64,000 nt of DNA, taken from contig NZ_JACPOF010000004.1 of the NCBI RefSeq assembly GCF_016185115.1, positions 651,398-715,397 of the forward strand, in the 5' to 3' direction. Position numbers and translations under genes: made by a program. Positions 17,765 through 26,929 of this stretch are shown here, one piece after another (positions within the stretch are counted from its first letter, which is position 1; every line of letters begins with the position of its first letter). Source of the DNA: Polaromonas sp. (GTDB lineage Bacteria > Pseudomonadota > Gammaproteobacteria > Burkholderiales > Burkholderiaceae_C). The notes beneath the pieces were generated by a model. That model saw only the letters and a list, made by a program, of their open reading frames with translations. It was not told the DNA's origin and did not search any database.

Positions 17765-18486
17765 CAGCCTTTGGCCAGGCCCAACTCCCGCTCCCACAAG
17801 GCCCAGGCGCGGCCTATCTGTGAATCGTTGGCAGCAGCGGCCAGTGCACCTTCGGCTTCAGTCAGGTACTGCACTTCCCCGAGCTTCATGCCTTCTGCCT
17901 GCAGTTTGGCATTCAGCTCGGCGTAAACCGCCCGGTACACCGCCTGCTCGATGGAGCCGCCAGCCACCGTGCTGCCATGGCCACGCATTAATACGCAAGC
18001 GCAATTACCCATGGCGGCCGCCAGGGCCTTGCCAAGTTCAGGGCTGCGTATAAGCAGGTCGCTTTCACCGGCGGTGTCGCGAATCTCGAAATGCGCAGAG
18101 CCGCTGCCCAGAAAACCCGACATGTGAAACACCGGCCGAAGGCGCTGGCCTGTGATGCCAAAGGGAATCACACTGGGTGAGTGGCTATGCACCACTGCGA
18201 CGACTTCAGGCCTTGCGCGGTAGATTTCGCTGTGGATGAAGCGCTCAAGATAGGGGTTGCCGTCTACCGGCGTGAGCGGCTCGCCGTCAAGGTTGTAGCA
18301 ACCAATGTCGCTGGCGTCGACCAGCGCAGGCGCGCGGCTGCGCGACAGCAAAAACACATCGGGCGTGCTGTTGTGGCGCACGCTGATGTGGCCAAAACCA
18401 TCGACCACGCCGCGCGCATACAGGATGCGGTTGGCAAGTGCGAGCTTGCGTACCAGTTCGGCATCCGGAGCGATGACGGTGCTCAT
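17764..18486 (-). CDS. Class II aldolase/adducin-like protein
   Basis: 240 residues from the ATG at 18486, overlapping the upstream stop as ATGA; the longer frame to 18555 is a shadow. Family features include ILYARGVVDGFGHISVR near the N-terminus, the zinc-site histidines in VVAVVHSHSPSV and LMRGHGSTVAGG. Members are metal-dependent aldolases (such as L-fuculose-phosphate type) or decarboxylases acting on hydroxylated aromatic acids, for example 3,4-dihydroxyphthalate decarboxylase. In this operon, with a hydroxylase and a ring-cleavage enzyme, either a terminal aldolase or an aromatic decarboxylase is possible. Confidence 0.8.
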   Translation of the reverse strand: MSTVIAPDAELVRKLALANRILYARGVVDGFGHISVRHNSTPDVFLLSRSRAPALVDASDIGCYNLDGEPLTPVDGNPYLERFIHSEIYRARPEVVAVVHSHSPSVIPFGITGQRLRPVFHMSGFLGSGSAHFEIRDTAGESDLLIRSPELGKALAAAMGNCACVLMRGHGSTVAGGSIEQAVYRAVYAELNAKLQAEGMKLGEVQYLTEAEGALAAAANDSQIGRAWALWERELGLAKG

Positions 18487-18875
18487 GCCGCGGGAGCTGC
18501 AGCGGGCGTGCCCTGCAGCATCTGCAGCACCCAGCCGGAAGGACCATGCTCCCACACCGCCAGATAAGTGTTGAACACGCTCCGGCGGTTGCTGCCATCC
18601 CTGCCGGTCACGGTCGCGCGCATCGCGGCACTCACGAGACCGACCGTACCAATTACACGGGCCGAGGGCGACACGAATTCAACCGTCTCGTAGCGGAGGT
18701 CACCGCTGGAGAGTTTCTTGAGGTAGCTCTGCTTGCTGTCCATACCGCCTGTGGAATGCACGTACGCCAGGCCATCGGCCAGCATGCTTTCCAGCTTGCC
18801 AATGTCGTTGTCAAGCATGGCCTGACGGCGGGCTTCTTCTGCGGCCAGCAGGCCTTGTTCATTGTTGGTTGTCAT
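18483..18875 (-). CDS. NTF2-like (DUF4440/SnoaL-type) protein
   Basis: 130 residues. The pattern AEEARRQAMLDNDIGKLESMLADGL, followed by YVHSTGGMDSKQSYL and strand-rich sequence ending VLQMLQGTP, matches the nuclear-transport-factor-2-like superfamily (ketosteroid-isomerase-like). It has no signal peptide. Such proteins often serve as accessory isomerases or dehydratases in aromatic or polyketide metabolism. It overlaps the class II aldolase gene by 4 bp and lies 3 bp from the FAH gene, so it is firmly part of the operon. Exact function is unknown. Confidence 0.72.
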   Translation of the reverse strand: MTTNNEQGLLAAEEARRQAMLDNDIGKLESMLADGLAYVHSTGGMDSKQSYLKKLSSGDLRYETVEFVSPSARVIGTVGLVSAAMRATVTGRDGSNRRSVFNTYLAVWEHGPSGWVLQMLQGTPAAAPAA

Positions 18876-18878
18876 GTT

Positions 18879-19724
18879 TTAAAACTTTGTGGAATCAGGA
18901 GCTATGGAATTTACCAGTATGCCAACCTTGCCGACTTCGATCTCCACGGTGTCACCGGGTTTCATCCACACCGGCGGTACGCGCTTGGCGCCCACGCCGC
19001 CCGGCGTCCCTGTCACGATGACATCTCCCGGCTGCAGCGAGGTGAAGGCCGAGATGTATTCAATCAGTACCGGAATGCTGAAGATCATGGAGGCCGTGGT
19101 GGTCTTTTGCATGACCTGTCCGTTCAGGCGCGTTTCCAGCGTCAACTCTTCGCCATCTGCAATCTCGTCGCGCGTCACCATCCAGGGACCGAAAGCGCCG
19201 GTACCGGTGAAGTTCTTCCCAGCGGTGAACTGCAGCGTGTGCTTTTGCCAGTCGCGCACCGAGCCGTCGTTGTAGGCGCTATAGCCAGCAACGTAATTCC
19301 ATGCGTCGGCTTCAGCGATGCGGCGCCCTGCCTTGCCGATGATGACTGCAATCTCCCCTTCGTAATCAAGCTGGGTGGACTCTGCAGGCATGAGGATAGG
19401 CTGCTGGTGACCTGCCTGCGACTCGCCTACGCGCAGGAAGAGCAGCGGGAATTTGGTCGGGTCGCGTCCGGTTTCAACGCGGTGCTCTTCGTAGTTGTGG
19501 CCGACGCAGAAGATCTTTCCGGGTTCTGGAATGACGGGCAGGAAGGTGATGTCGGCCAGCCTGATGGCTGCGCCTGTTGTTCCTGAAGCGGCTTCATCCA
19601 GTTTGCCGGCCTGCAATGCGCTGAGCAGCGTGGGGTATTCGCCGCTGGTAGCGGGGTTCACGGCATCGCCGTTGACAACGCCCCAGCCGGGTTTGTTCTG
19701 GTGCAGGAAGCTGATAACTTTCAT
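18879..19724 (-). CDS. Fumarylacetoacetate hydrolase family protein
   Basis: 281 residues. The FAH fold is recognised from IFCVGHNYEEHRVETG, the metal ligands in LDYEGEIAVIIGK (E-x-E) and the C-terminal GDVIVTGTPGGVGAKR. Family members hydrolyse C-C bonds of 3-oxoacids (fumarylacetoacetate, fumarylpyruvate) or act as hydratases/decarboxylases on 2-hydroxymuconate-derived products. In a gene set with a hydroxylase and an extradiol-type dioxygenase, processing of the ring-cleavage product is the natural inference. It sits between the monooxygenase and NTF2-like genes in one leftward operon. Confidence 0.88.
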   Translation of the reverse strand: MKVISFLHQNKPGWGVVNGDAVNPATSGEYPTLLSALQAGKLDEAASGTTGAAIRLADITFLPVIPEPGKIFCVGHNYEEHRVETGRDPTKFPLLFLRVGESQAGHQQPILMPAESTQLDYEGEIAVIIGKAGRRIAEADAWNYVAGYSAYNDGSVRDWQKHTLQFTAGKNFTGTGAFGPWMVTRDEIADGEELTLETRLNGQVMQKTTTASMIFSIPVLIEYISAFTSLQPGDVIVTGTPGGVGAKRVPPVWMKPGDTVEIEVGKVGILVNSIAPDSTKF

Positions 19725-19756
19725 GAGATCTTTCTTTTGTCGTTGTCGATTGAGGT

Positions 19757-21424
19757 TCAGGAGACAAGGGTTGAGGTGGTGCTGGCGTATTGCGCGAGCA
19801 GGCGCTGTATGCGGGCATGACTGTGGGTGGCTGCGTCGGCATAAGCCAGCACGTAGCGGTCTGGCCTCAGCAGCACCGCATCGGCCCCTGCACTGCGCAG
19901 TATGTTCTCAAGCGTGCCTGTGAAGTCCTGTACAACCATGTCAGGTACCGCCACATCACCGGGCTGCCTCAGGAAGTCATCGCTTTTGGCAACCACTGCC
20001 ACGTGTTTGCAGGCAAGACCCGCCGCACGGAACTTATCCAGCAAGCCAGCACCCGTGCTGCCCGCAAGGGTCAGCAGGGCAAAGCCGTCGCCCAGCACGT
20101 CGTCAAGCAGCGCATGCGCGCCGCCCGGCAACTCGATCATGGGCTGGGGCAACAACTGGCCGGCAGGCACAGCGGCATCCCGGGCCTCGCCAGCCACGAA
20201 GAAGCCTTCGAAAAAGCGCGGCTTGGGCTTGAATTTAAGCTGCAGTACGTAGTCACGAACAGGCTTGTAGATACTGGCAACCCTGAGCGCGCCCTGGGTC
20301 AGCATGGCGGCCAGCGTTGATTTGGGCTGCATGAACTGGCCTATGCGCACGGCCATCTGTATCAGTGACCATGCGTGCGGTTTACGCTCCGGCTCATACG
20401 TATCGAGCAGTGATTCGGGCATCTGTCCCCTGACCACTGCAGCCAGCTTCCACGCCAGGTTGGCAGCGTCGCGCACGCCGCTGTTCATGCCCTGCCCTGC
20501 AAATGGCGGCGTCAGGTGGGCTGCATCGCCGGCCAGAAACACCCTGCCAACCCGCCAGCGTTCCGCCACCCGCGCATGGAAGGCGTAGACCACCTTGCGC
20601 GCAATCGCGAGTTGCGCGTCTGCCGGCTCGCGCGCACGGATGAGGCTGCGCACCACATCTTCTTCAATGATTTTTTCAGGGTCTTCACCCTCATGCAGCA
20701 TGAACTCATAACGCAGCGTGCCCTCGGGCCCCGGCAGGCGGATCGCCGGGCGCACGGGGTCGCAGTAAGTGCGGGTGTGGCGAAATGCCGTACTGCGGTT
20801 GAGCAGGTCGACAATGAGCCACTTCTCGTCATAGGTACTGCCGGTGAGCTTGATGCCCAGTTGCTCGCGCACCGGGCTTCTGCCGCCGTCGCATGCAATC
20901 AGCCACTGGCAGCTGATATGTTTTGTCTCTTCGCCATGGCGAAGTTCCAGATGTACGGCGTCACCCGCCAGTCCTTCATCACGAAAGCCCACCAGCTCGT
21001 GGCCGAACCAGATGCCGGTATGGCCAAAGCGCTGCAGGCCATCACGCAACTGCCCGACCAGTACCTGCTGGCGAAAGGCGTTGCGTTTGGGAAAGCCGTT
21101 TTCCATCGAGCTGGGCTCTATGCGCGCAAACTCCCTGTTGCGCCACGAGTAGTAGTGCACCCCATAACCCTGCACGACACTGGGCAGCACGGCGTTGATC
21201 AGCCCCGTCGCCTGGACGGTGCGCAGGCTTTCGTCATCAATCGTGACGGCACGCGGCTCGCCCACGGTATTGGTGCTGCGTTCTATCACCAGTGTCTGGA
21301 TGCCATGCACACCCAGCAGGTTGGCGAGCATGAGGCCGGTAGGCCCGGCGCCAATGATCACGACCGGGAAATGATTCCCGCCAGCGATCTTGAGCAGTGA
21401 TTCGGCGGACAGGGGGGCGTTCAT
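19757..21424 (-). CDS. MhpA-like FAD-dependent hydroxylase
   Basis: 555 residues. The FAD motif is VVIIGAGPTGLMLANLLG (about 21-38), DG is in WLIACDGGRSPVREQLG, and GD is in VFLAGDAAHLTPPFAGQGMN. The RAVTIDDESLRTVQATGL segment is characteristic of the 3-(3-hydroxyphenyl)propionate hydroxylase group (MhpA). The C-terminal domain contains VLLRPDRYVLAYAD, the usual thioredoxin-like end. It would ortho-hydroxylate a phenolic acid to a catechol for the extradiol-type enzyme encoded upstream. The gene begins 4 bp inside the IclR stop, so it is co-transcribed. The true substrate is not determined. Confidence 0.86.
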   Translation of the reverse strand: MNAPLSAESLLKIAGGNHFPVVIIGAGPTGLMLANLLGVHGIQTLVIERSTNTVGEPRAVTIDDESLRTVQATGLINAVLPSVVQGYGVHYYSWRNREFARIEPSSMENGFPKRNAFRQQVLVGQLRDGLQRFGHTGIWFGHELVGFRDEGLAGDAVHLELRHGEETKHISCQWLIACDGGRSPVREQLGIKLTGSTYDEKWLIVDLLNRSTAFRHTRTYCDPVRPAIRLPGPEGTLRYEFMLHEGEDPEKIIEEDVVRSLIRAREPADAQLAIARKVVYAFHARVAERWRVGRVFLAGDAAHLTPPFAGQGMNSGVRDAANLAWKLAAVVRGQMPESLLDTYEPERKPHAWSLIQMAVRIGQFMQPKSTLAAMLTQGALRVASIYKPVRDYVLQLKFKPKPRFFEGFFVAGEARDAAVPAGQLLPQPMIELPGGAHALLDDVLGDGFALLTLAGSTGAGLLDKFRAAGLACKHVAVVAKSDDFLRQPGDVAVPDMVVQDFTGTLENILRSAGADAVLLRPDRYVLAYADAATHSHARIQRLLAQYASTTSTLVS

Positions 21425-22203
21425 GTGGTCTCCGTTTTCTTCATCGCGCGGGCTTTCTCGCGCTGGTCCTGCAGGCGGCCTTCGATGCGGCCGGCAGCGC
21501 TCTGCAGGCGGCTCAAGGTGCTCTTGCGAAGGGTATCAGTCATCAATGCCACCGGCATGACCACACTCAGGCTGCCGAGCAGATTCTCACCGTCGCGCAG
21601 CGGCACGGCAAAGCCCATGGCATCGGGGTCTACCTCGCCTTCGGTGACGTAATAGCCCACATCACGAATGCTGCGAAGCACCTTCACAAGCTGCGCAAAG
21701 TCGTCGGGCAAACCTGCGGCAATCAGCGTCTTGCGCTCGGCCGTCCAGAGCTGCTTGAGCTGGGCTTGAGGCAGGCAGGCCAGAATGATTTTGGAAGTCG
21801 CACCACGGTACAGCGGCATGGCTCGGCCGCGTTCATAACTCACCGACAGTGCAGGGTTATGACCATTGACCTGCTGTATGCACATGACCTTGTGGCCGTG
21901 AAAACGGCAAAGCAAAATAGCGCCGCCGGTCTCGCCGGCAAGCCGGTCCAGCAACTCCCCGGCGGCCTGGATCAGCGGATCGGCCAGGCGGATCTGCCTG
22001 TCCAGTTCAACGACCTTGGGGCCCAGCACATAACCCCGGTCAGCCACGCGCTCTATCAAGCCGGCGGCAGCCAGTTCGCCAAGGTCGCGATACACGCTGG
22101 CGCGTGACACGGCCAGTTCCCTGATCAGCCATTCTGGCGTGATGACGGGCCTGTCCTGCGAGAACAGACCCAGGATGCTGAGGGCGCGGTTGGTGCCGGG
22201 CAT
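21421..22203 (-). CDS. IclR-family transcription regulator
   Basis: 260 residues from the ATG at 22203 (MPGTNRALSILGLF); the longer frame runs antisense through the VOC gene. The N-terminal winged HTH is at 10-65 (PEWLIRELAVSRASVYRDLGELAAAGLIER). The C-terminal IclR effector domain is at about 80-245 (YERGRAMPLYRGATSKIILA, GYYVTEGEVDPDAMGFAVPL). It is embedded between the dioxygenase-like and hydroxylase genes with overlaps on the hydroxylase side, so it is probably autoregulated along with the catabolic operon. Confidence 0.88.
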   Translation of the reverse strand: MPGTNRALSILGLFSQDRPVITPEWLIRELAVSRASVYRDLGELAAAGLIERVADRGYVLGPKVVELDRQIRLADPLIQAAGELLDRLAGETGGAILLCRFHGHKVMCIQQVNGHNPALSVSYERGRAMPLYRGATSKIILACLPQAQLKQLWTAERKTLIAAGLPDDFAQLVKVLRSIRDVGYYVTEGEVDPDAMGFAVPLRDGENLLGSLSVVMPVALMTDTLRKSTLSRLQSAAGRIEGRLQDQREKARAMKKTETT

Positions 22204-22216
22204 GTTGCTGTCCGTT

Positions 22217-23047
22217 TCAGCTGCGCAGGAAAGCCATGCCCCAGAGGTTGAGCGTGCGCTCTTCATGCGCCCACTGGCCTGCAGGGCGGCCCGGCTCGCA
22301 GTGCTCGATTTCTGCTGAAATTTCCGCCAGGTTGCCGTCCGGGTCACGCACCATGAAGAACACATCATTGCCGGGGCCGTGGCGGCCAATGCCCCAGACG
22401 ATGGGCACCTTGATGGCCGCCATGTGGTCACCCCAGACCCGCATGCTCTGCCAGTCCGGCGCTTCGAAAGACTGGTGGTCAAAGCAGCTGACAGGCGCGA
22501 AAAACAGCGCCAGCGAGTGGTGCAGCGCATCGGTCCGCAGGAAGCAGGCGCGCAACACGCCTTCAGGGTCCTTCACCGCATCGGACAACACAAAGCCCAA
22601 TTGCTCTGTGTAGAAAGCCAGCATGGCCGGCAGGTTGGTCGTGCGCATGCCGAAATGCTGCAGCGTGGCCGGCGGCAGGGCTGCCGAAGCACCCTCAACT
22701 TTCACCGGCACTGGTGGCGTGAATACCATGATGTTGCCGTCCGGGTCCTTCAGGGCAATCGCATCCTTGCAGGCCGACATGGCTTCGGGCACAGGGTGGT
22801 GCTCAAGGCCCTTTACTCTTTGAGTGAAGGCTTTCCATGCCGCATCAGTCTGCAGGCCGTAGTGTGCGTATTTGAGGCGGCTGGCCTCGCCTTTCGACAG
22901 TTGCAGGGTGCGGGCAGGACCACGGCAAATAAAGCCGTCGCCCGCCGGGATTTGTGTCATCCCATAGGTGCCGCTGTAAAAGCGTGCCGCCTGCGCGGGG
23001 TCAGGCGAGGTGATGTGAAGACTTTGGAGTGAGGCTTGCAGTTCCAT
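22217..23047 (-). CDS. VOC-fold extradiol dioxygenase-like protein
   Basis: 276 residues in two VOC (glyoxalase/extradiol) domains, about 1-115 and 125-250. The second domain keeps the metal set expected of type I extradiol dioxygenases: His131 (LQHFGM), His177 (DALHHSLAL) and Glu242 (GNLAEIS). The first domain lacks an obvious set, as in BphC-type enzymes. It would cleave a catechol next to the hydroxyl groups using Fe(II). It heads the leftward operon with IclR, hydroxylase and FAH genes. It is shorter at the C-terminus than classical BphC, so the substrate and even the activity are inferred. Confidence 0.78.
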   Translation of the reverse strand: MELQASLQSLHITSPDPAQAARFYSGTYGMTQIPAGDGFICRGPARTLQLSKGEASRLKYAHYGLQTDAAWKAFTQRVKGLEHHPVPEAMSACKDAIALKDPDGNIMVFTPPVPVKVEGASAALPPATLQHFGMRTTNLPAMLAFYTEQLGFVLSDAVKDPEGVLRACFLRTDALHHSLALFFAPVSCFDHQSFEAPDWQSMRVWGDHMAAIKVPIVWGIGRHGPGNDVFFMVRDPDGNLAEISAEIEHCEPGRPAGQWAHEERTLNLWGMAFLRS

Positions 23048-23149
23048 GGATGGCGCTCTGGTGATGAATCAATGTCACCACTGTCGCCGCCCGATCAAAC
23101 CCTGTCAATCAAAAATCTCACCCAGTGAGAATCCTGGATGTTTGAGGCA

Positions 23150-23848
23150 TCAGATCGTGATGTCTGCGCTCAAGCCGGCAACCGCAGCTTCGCTGGCCGT
23201 TGTAAAGACCAGCATTGCGTGTTGAAGGGTGGGCAGATCAGCCGGTGTGTACTGCATGCGCAAATAGGATTTGCCCCGCAGGATCATGAGAATGAAAGGT
23301 ACCTCGTCAGCCGGTGCGGGCTTTGGCCAGGACATCAGCAGTTCTGCCACCTTGGCGGTCACAAGTTGCTGGGCCTGCTCTTTCTGGTCGGCCAGCACCG
23401 AATACCGATCCCAAAACCCCTCAGGCATACCGTCCCACCCGGCTTCGGGGTACATGGCGAGCCAGCGCATCTCTTCGGGCAGGCTGGGGTCAGCTGTGGT
23501 CTGCAGGGTGTCGGTGTACATCTCATAAGCCTTTTTCTCAAGTGCTTCCTTGAGTGGCCGGTTCATGATGAGAACGGATGCGTCGTCATTGACCTTGAGC
23601 TCGCCGCGCGCCCGGAGTTCTTCGCCGCGGATGTAATCGCGCGAGGACTTGCCGCGCTCAAGCTTGAAGGGTTTGCCAGAGACCCTGCCGCTCAGCGCGA
23701 AACCCCTGCCCTCGCCAAAACCTTCATAGGTAAACCCCAATCCGCCAGCCCATTCTGCAACCGGCTCCAGTTGGCCAGCCGGCTGAACCAAAGGCTGCGT
23801 TTCGGGTTTACCGGGACTGCCCAGGACTTTCTTGAGCCTATCAAACAT
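23150..23848 (-). CDS. Conserved hypothetical protein
   Basis: 232 residues from the ATG at 23848 (MFDRLKKVLGSPGK). No signal peptide or membrane segment is seen. A low-complexity start is followed by a compact, charged globular region (GFTYEGFGEGRGFALSGRV, then LKVNDDASVLIMNRPLKEALE). I do not recognise the family. It lies between the catabolic operon and a divergent IclR gene, in the direction of the operon but separated by 102 bp. It may be an unrelated housekeeping gene marking the end of the catabolic insertion. The frame has strong coding character. Confidence 0.6.
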   Translation of the reverse strand: MFDRLKKVLGSPGKPETQPLVQPAGQLEPVAEWAGGLGFTYEGFGEGRGFALSGRVSGKPFKLERGKSSRDYIRGEELRARGELKVNDDASVLIMNRPLKEALEKKAYEMYTDTLQTTADPSLPEEMRWLAMYPEAGWDGMPEGFWDRYSVLADQKEQAQQLVTAKVAELLMSWPKPAPADEVPFILMILRGKSYLRMQYTPADLPTLQHAMLVFTTASEAAVAGLSADITI

Positions 23849-24132
23849 GGTTTGGGGGTTTCTCTTGAAGTTCAGCAAACATCATAGTGTTGATGGATTG
23901 GGGCGTGTCAACAATTAAACCAGTGATCAAAGTTTCTTCATGGCCCATAACAAATGGCGACAAGATCCAGGTCAGGCTGGAGGAATGCGGCATCAGGCTT
24001 GCCCGGACGGCTATTGGCGCGGGATTTGCTTGTAGTGGTAAACACTGCTTTCCGGGTCGCCCGACCTGCGGATCATTGAATTATCCTTGGGCAGCAATTG
24101 CCCCGTAAGCCGCACTCTAAAAGGTTTTCATC

Positions 24133-24987
24133 ATGGAGAGAAGTGCTCCCATACGATCCATCTGCCGCAGCATTGCCGTGCTGCAGGCCATCAACCGCGC
24201 GGGTTCGCTGACCCTGCAGGAAATCTCACGCAACGCCGATATCCCCTACCCCACCGCCTTTCGCATCATCCAGACGCTGGTGCATGAGGGACTGGTCGAA
24301 TGCGAGCCTCACCGCAAACGTTACCGGGCTACCGCGCTGACACAGTCGCTGTCACTGGGCTTTCGCGACAGCGGCAAGCTGGTGGAGCATTCGCACTCGC
24401 CTATCGTTGCCATGACGAAAAAAATCGGCTGGCCCATGTCACTGACGACGCGTGCGGGCCAGACCATGATGGTCAGGGACTCCACTCACCTGCTGACCTC
24501 GCTGACGTTCAATAATTACTACCCCGGCTACACCCTGCCCATTCTGGGATGCTCATCAGGGCACGTGTACCTGGCCTACTGCGATGACGAGGAGCGCACA
24601 AGCATCCTCAACGGTATCAAGACCCTGGGCGACGAGTCGCCCATGCTGAAACTGTTCGAGTCGGGCAGCCTTCGTACCGTCATACGTGAAAACGGTTATG
24701 CAACCATTGACCGGAACCGGAACAATGCCAACCCTGGCAAGACATCTTCGATTGCCGTGCCGGTGTTTGAAAACGGCCATATTGCAGGCGCGTTGACGCT
24801 GATCTTTTTCTCGTCTGCGATGGCACCCACTGAGGCAGTGGCGCGCTACATGGACGACCTCAAGGAAACGGCCCGAAAGATCGGGATGGCCGTCAGCGAC
24901 CCCGACTTTGACCCGCATGCCGAATTGATTGAGGAAGAAAGCCCCGAACCGGAATTGCAGCCGGAAGCTTTCGCCGAAGCTGACTAA
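24133..24987 (+). CDS. IclR-family transcription regulator
   Basis: 284 residues. The HTH is at about 15-65 (AVLQAINRAGSLTLQEISRNADIPYPTAFRIIQTL), followed by the effector domain (TMMVRDSTHLLTSLTFNN, YTLPILGCSSGHVYLAY, TSSIAVPVFENGHIAGAL). The tail is acidic and Glu/Pro-rich. It probably controls the leftward deacetylase/isomerase genes beside it or the divergent monooxygenase-ABC set. The 245-bp region upstream (23888-24132) holds no gene and would contain its promoter. The inducer is unknown. Confidence 0.85.
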   Translation: MERSAPIRSICRSIAVLQAINRAGSLTLQEISRNADIPYPTAFRIIQTLVHEGLVECEPHRKRYRATALTQSLSLGFRDSGKLVEHSHSPIVAMTKKIGWPMSLTTRAGQTMMVRDSTHLLTSLTFNNYYPGYTLPILGCSSGHVYLAYCDDEERTSILNGIKTLGDESPMLKLFESGSLRTVIRENGYATIDRNRNNANPGKTSSIAVPVFENGHIAGALTLIFFSSAMAPTEAVARYMDDLKETARKIGMAVSDPDFDPHAELIEEESPEPELQPEAFAEAD

Positions 24988-25034
24988 CAGCACACTGCTG
25001 CAGGCGAGGCGTGGCCCGCCTCCGCTGGTTCCCG

Positions 25035-25949
25035 TTATTTCAACTGGCCAGGCATGTGGCTTTCATGATTTTCGAGATACCACGCAGCCAGCTCTTCACG
25101 CTTGGGCCACCAGACGCCTTTGGTGCCCTTTACATGTTCGATGAACTCGCGCAGCGCGCGAATACGGTGTGCACGGCCGGACACGTGCGGGTGCAGACCC
25201 ACATTCATCAGGCGTCCGCTTTTGGCGCCTTCTGCATGCAGCACATCAAACTCCTCTATCAGCGCATCACGGAACTCATCTGTCGTGTAGTTCTTGCGGG
25301 TGATGAAGGTAAAGTCGTTGATCTCGTTTGAATACGGCGTTGAAACGATGGGGCCGTGCGGCGTCTTCAGCAGGTAGGGCTGGTCATCGTTCATGATGTC
25401 GCAGTAAAAGGTGCAACCGTACTCTGCCAGGATGTCCGCAGTCTGGGTTGTGCCGCGCAGGCTGGATGACAGCCAGCCTTTTGACTTGCGCCCGGTGAAC
25501 TTTTCGAACTGCTCCAGTGATCGCAGCACGATGTCGCGCTCCTTGAGCGGGTCTTTGGCAAAGTCAGACAGCAGTTCGCCCTGCTCCCAGTTATGGCACA
25601 GCAATTCCCAGCCGCGTTCAAGCACGGCATCTGTCATGGCCTTGCGGCGCTCAAAGGTCACGGCATTGGTGGTGCACGACGCAGCCACACCCAGTTCATC
25701 AAACAGCTCTATCAGGCGCCAGATGCCGACACGCTGGCCGTATTCGCGCCAGCTGAAGTTGGGAAAGTCAGCCGTGTCACCCGGCAGGATGTCAGGCAGT
25801 ATGGCCGGGCCGCCAGCATAGTAGGGCTTGGTGGTGGGCTTGGTCAGGTCCCAGGTTTCAAGGTTGAATGTCAGGATCAGCGCCAGCTGGGCACCGCCGG
25901 GAAACCTCAATGGCTGGCGCTGGGAGATGGGAATGTAGTTGTAATCCAT
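25035..25949 (-). CDS. Polysaccharide deacetylase-fold amidohydrolase
   Basis: 304 residues, with no signal peptide, so it is cytoplasmic. Sequence features such as ALILTFNLETWDL, WREYGQRVGIWRLIELFDELGV, LLCHNWEQGELL and GWLSSSLRGTTQTADILAEYG match the PuuE/cytoplasmic NodB-fold group. That group hydrolyses amides of small molecules (allantoin, formyl or cyclic imides) rather than polysaccharides. It is next to the maleate isomerase-like gene, 5 bp apart, so a shared pathway opening an N-containing intermediate is likely. The precise substrate is unknown. Confidence 0.78.
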   Translation of the reverse strand: MDYNYIPISQRQPLRFPGGAQLALILTFNLETWDLTKPTTKPYYAGGPAILPDILPGDTADFPNFSWREYGQRVGIWRLIELFDELGVAASCTTNAVTFERRKAMTDAVLERGWELLCHNWEQGELLSDFAKDPLKERDIVLRSLEQFEKFTGRKSKGWLSSSLRGTTQTADILAEYGCTFYCDIMNDDQPYLLKTPHGPIVSTPYSNEINDFTFITRKNYTTDEFRDALIEEFDVLHAEGAKSGRLMNVGLHPHVSGRAHRIRALREFIEHVKGTKGVWWPKREELAAWYLENHESHMPGQLK

Positions 25950-25954
25950 GGTGT

Positions 25955-26701
25955 TCAGTGTTCCAGAAAGAGTGATCCAAAGTTTTCAAGCTTGTCGTTG
26001 ATGCCCATGCTGCGCAGGGCATGCCAGTAAGTCGCGGTGTTGATGGCGATGACGGGCTTTTCAAGCCAGAACTCGGCGATACCGGCAACACGGGCAAAAG
26101 CGAGATTGGTGCCGCACTGGACGATGGCGTCGGCGCCCTCGCTCAACTCTTCAACTGCACGTTTAAGAGTGCGCGGCGTTTCATGCGCAATCAGCATCGG
26201 CGAAGGCGATTTGAGGCCCTTGATCTGCGTGACTTCATAACCCAGGTCTTCAAAAAACTTTTGAACCTGCGCGTCACCCACAGGCATGTAGGGCGTGAGG
26301 ATGCCTATCTTTTTGATACCGCCATAAGCCTTGAGCGCCGCGTCAACTGCAGTCGACCCCATGACGACAGGCACGCCGCCCGTGCGCTCCAGCATTTTTT
26401 TATGCAGGCGGTCAGCGCCGTCAGCACCATCCCAGAACGTCTCCGCCGACATGCCCATGATCAGGCAGCCCGGCGACATGGTCATGGAGACATCCACGGC
26501 ATCCAGGGTGGCGTTGCGTATGTTGTGGAGCATGACCATAAAGGAGTCATCGTCTGCCACTTTTGTATCGGGAATGGCGATACGGCAGAAATGGTTGGTC
26601 ACGCCCATGGGCCGCATGCTGTCGTATTCGGGCTGCACGCTGGTGTTGGTGGATGGCGCAATCACTGCAAATTTCGTGCGCCAGCCCAATGTATCAGTCA
26701 T
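25955..26701 (-). CDS. Maleate isomerase/arylmalonate decarboxylase-like protein
   Basis: 248 residues from the ATG at 26701 (MTDTLGWRTKFAV). The Asp/Glu-racemase superfamily pattern is visible. There is an N-terminal APSTNTSVQPEY, a first cysteine in the SPGCLIMGMS loop and a second in VQCGTNLAF. Together these match the two-cysteine cis-trans maleate isomerases (NicE type). Arylmalonate decarboxylases have one cysteine. Maleate to fumarate conversion would connect ring degradation of a pyridine or hydroxylated aromatic to the TCA cycle. The gene is co-directional and nearly contiguous with the deacetylase-fold gene. Confidence 0.8.
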   Translation of the reverse strand: MTDTLGWRTKFAVIAPSTNTSVQPEYDSMRPMGVTNHFCRIAIPDTKVADDDSFMVMLHNIRNATLDAVDVSMTMSPGCLIMGMSAETFWDGADGADRLHKKMLERTGGVPVVMGSTAVDAALKAYGGIKKIGILTPYMPVGDAQVQKFFEDLGYEVTQIKGLKSPSPMLIAHETPRTLKRAVEELSEGADAIVQCGTNLAFARVAGIAEFWLEKPVIAINTATYWHALRSMGINDKLENFGSLFLEH

Positions 26702-26929
26702 AAGTTTCCTTTCGCTGGCAGCCATGATGAGACGTCGGTCACTTCATTGGCAAGGCGAATTATGAAAATGTTCGAAGGATGAATATTTCCCGGTTTGACA
26801 GCCCACCAGCCTGATTGCTCTCGCAGTGCGAACAATGCCGCGTTTGCCGGTGGCCATGGCCAGGACAAGCGTTTAACGTCCGGCCAGCGCCCATCAACAC
26901 AGACAAAACCACAGAAAGATTCATCACGC

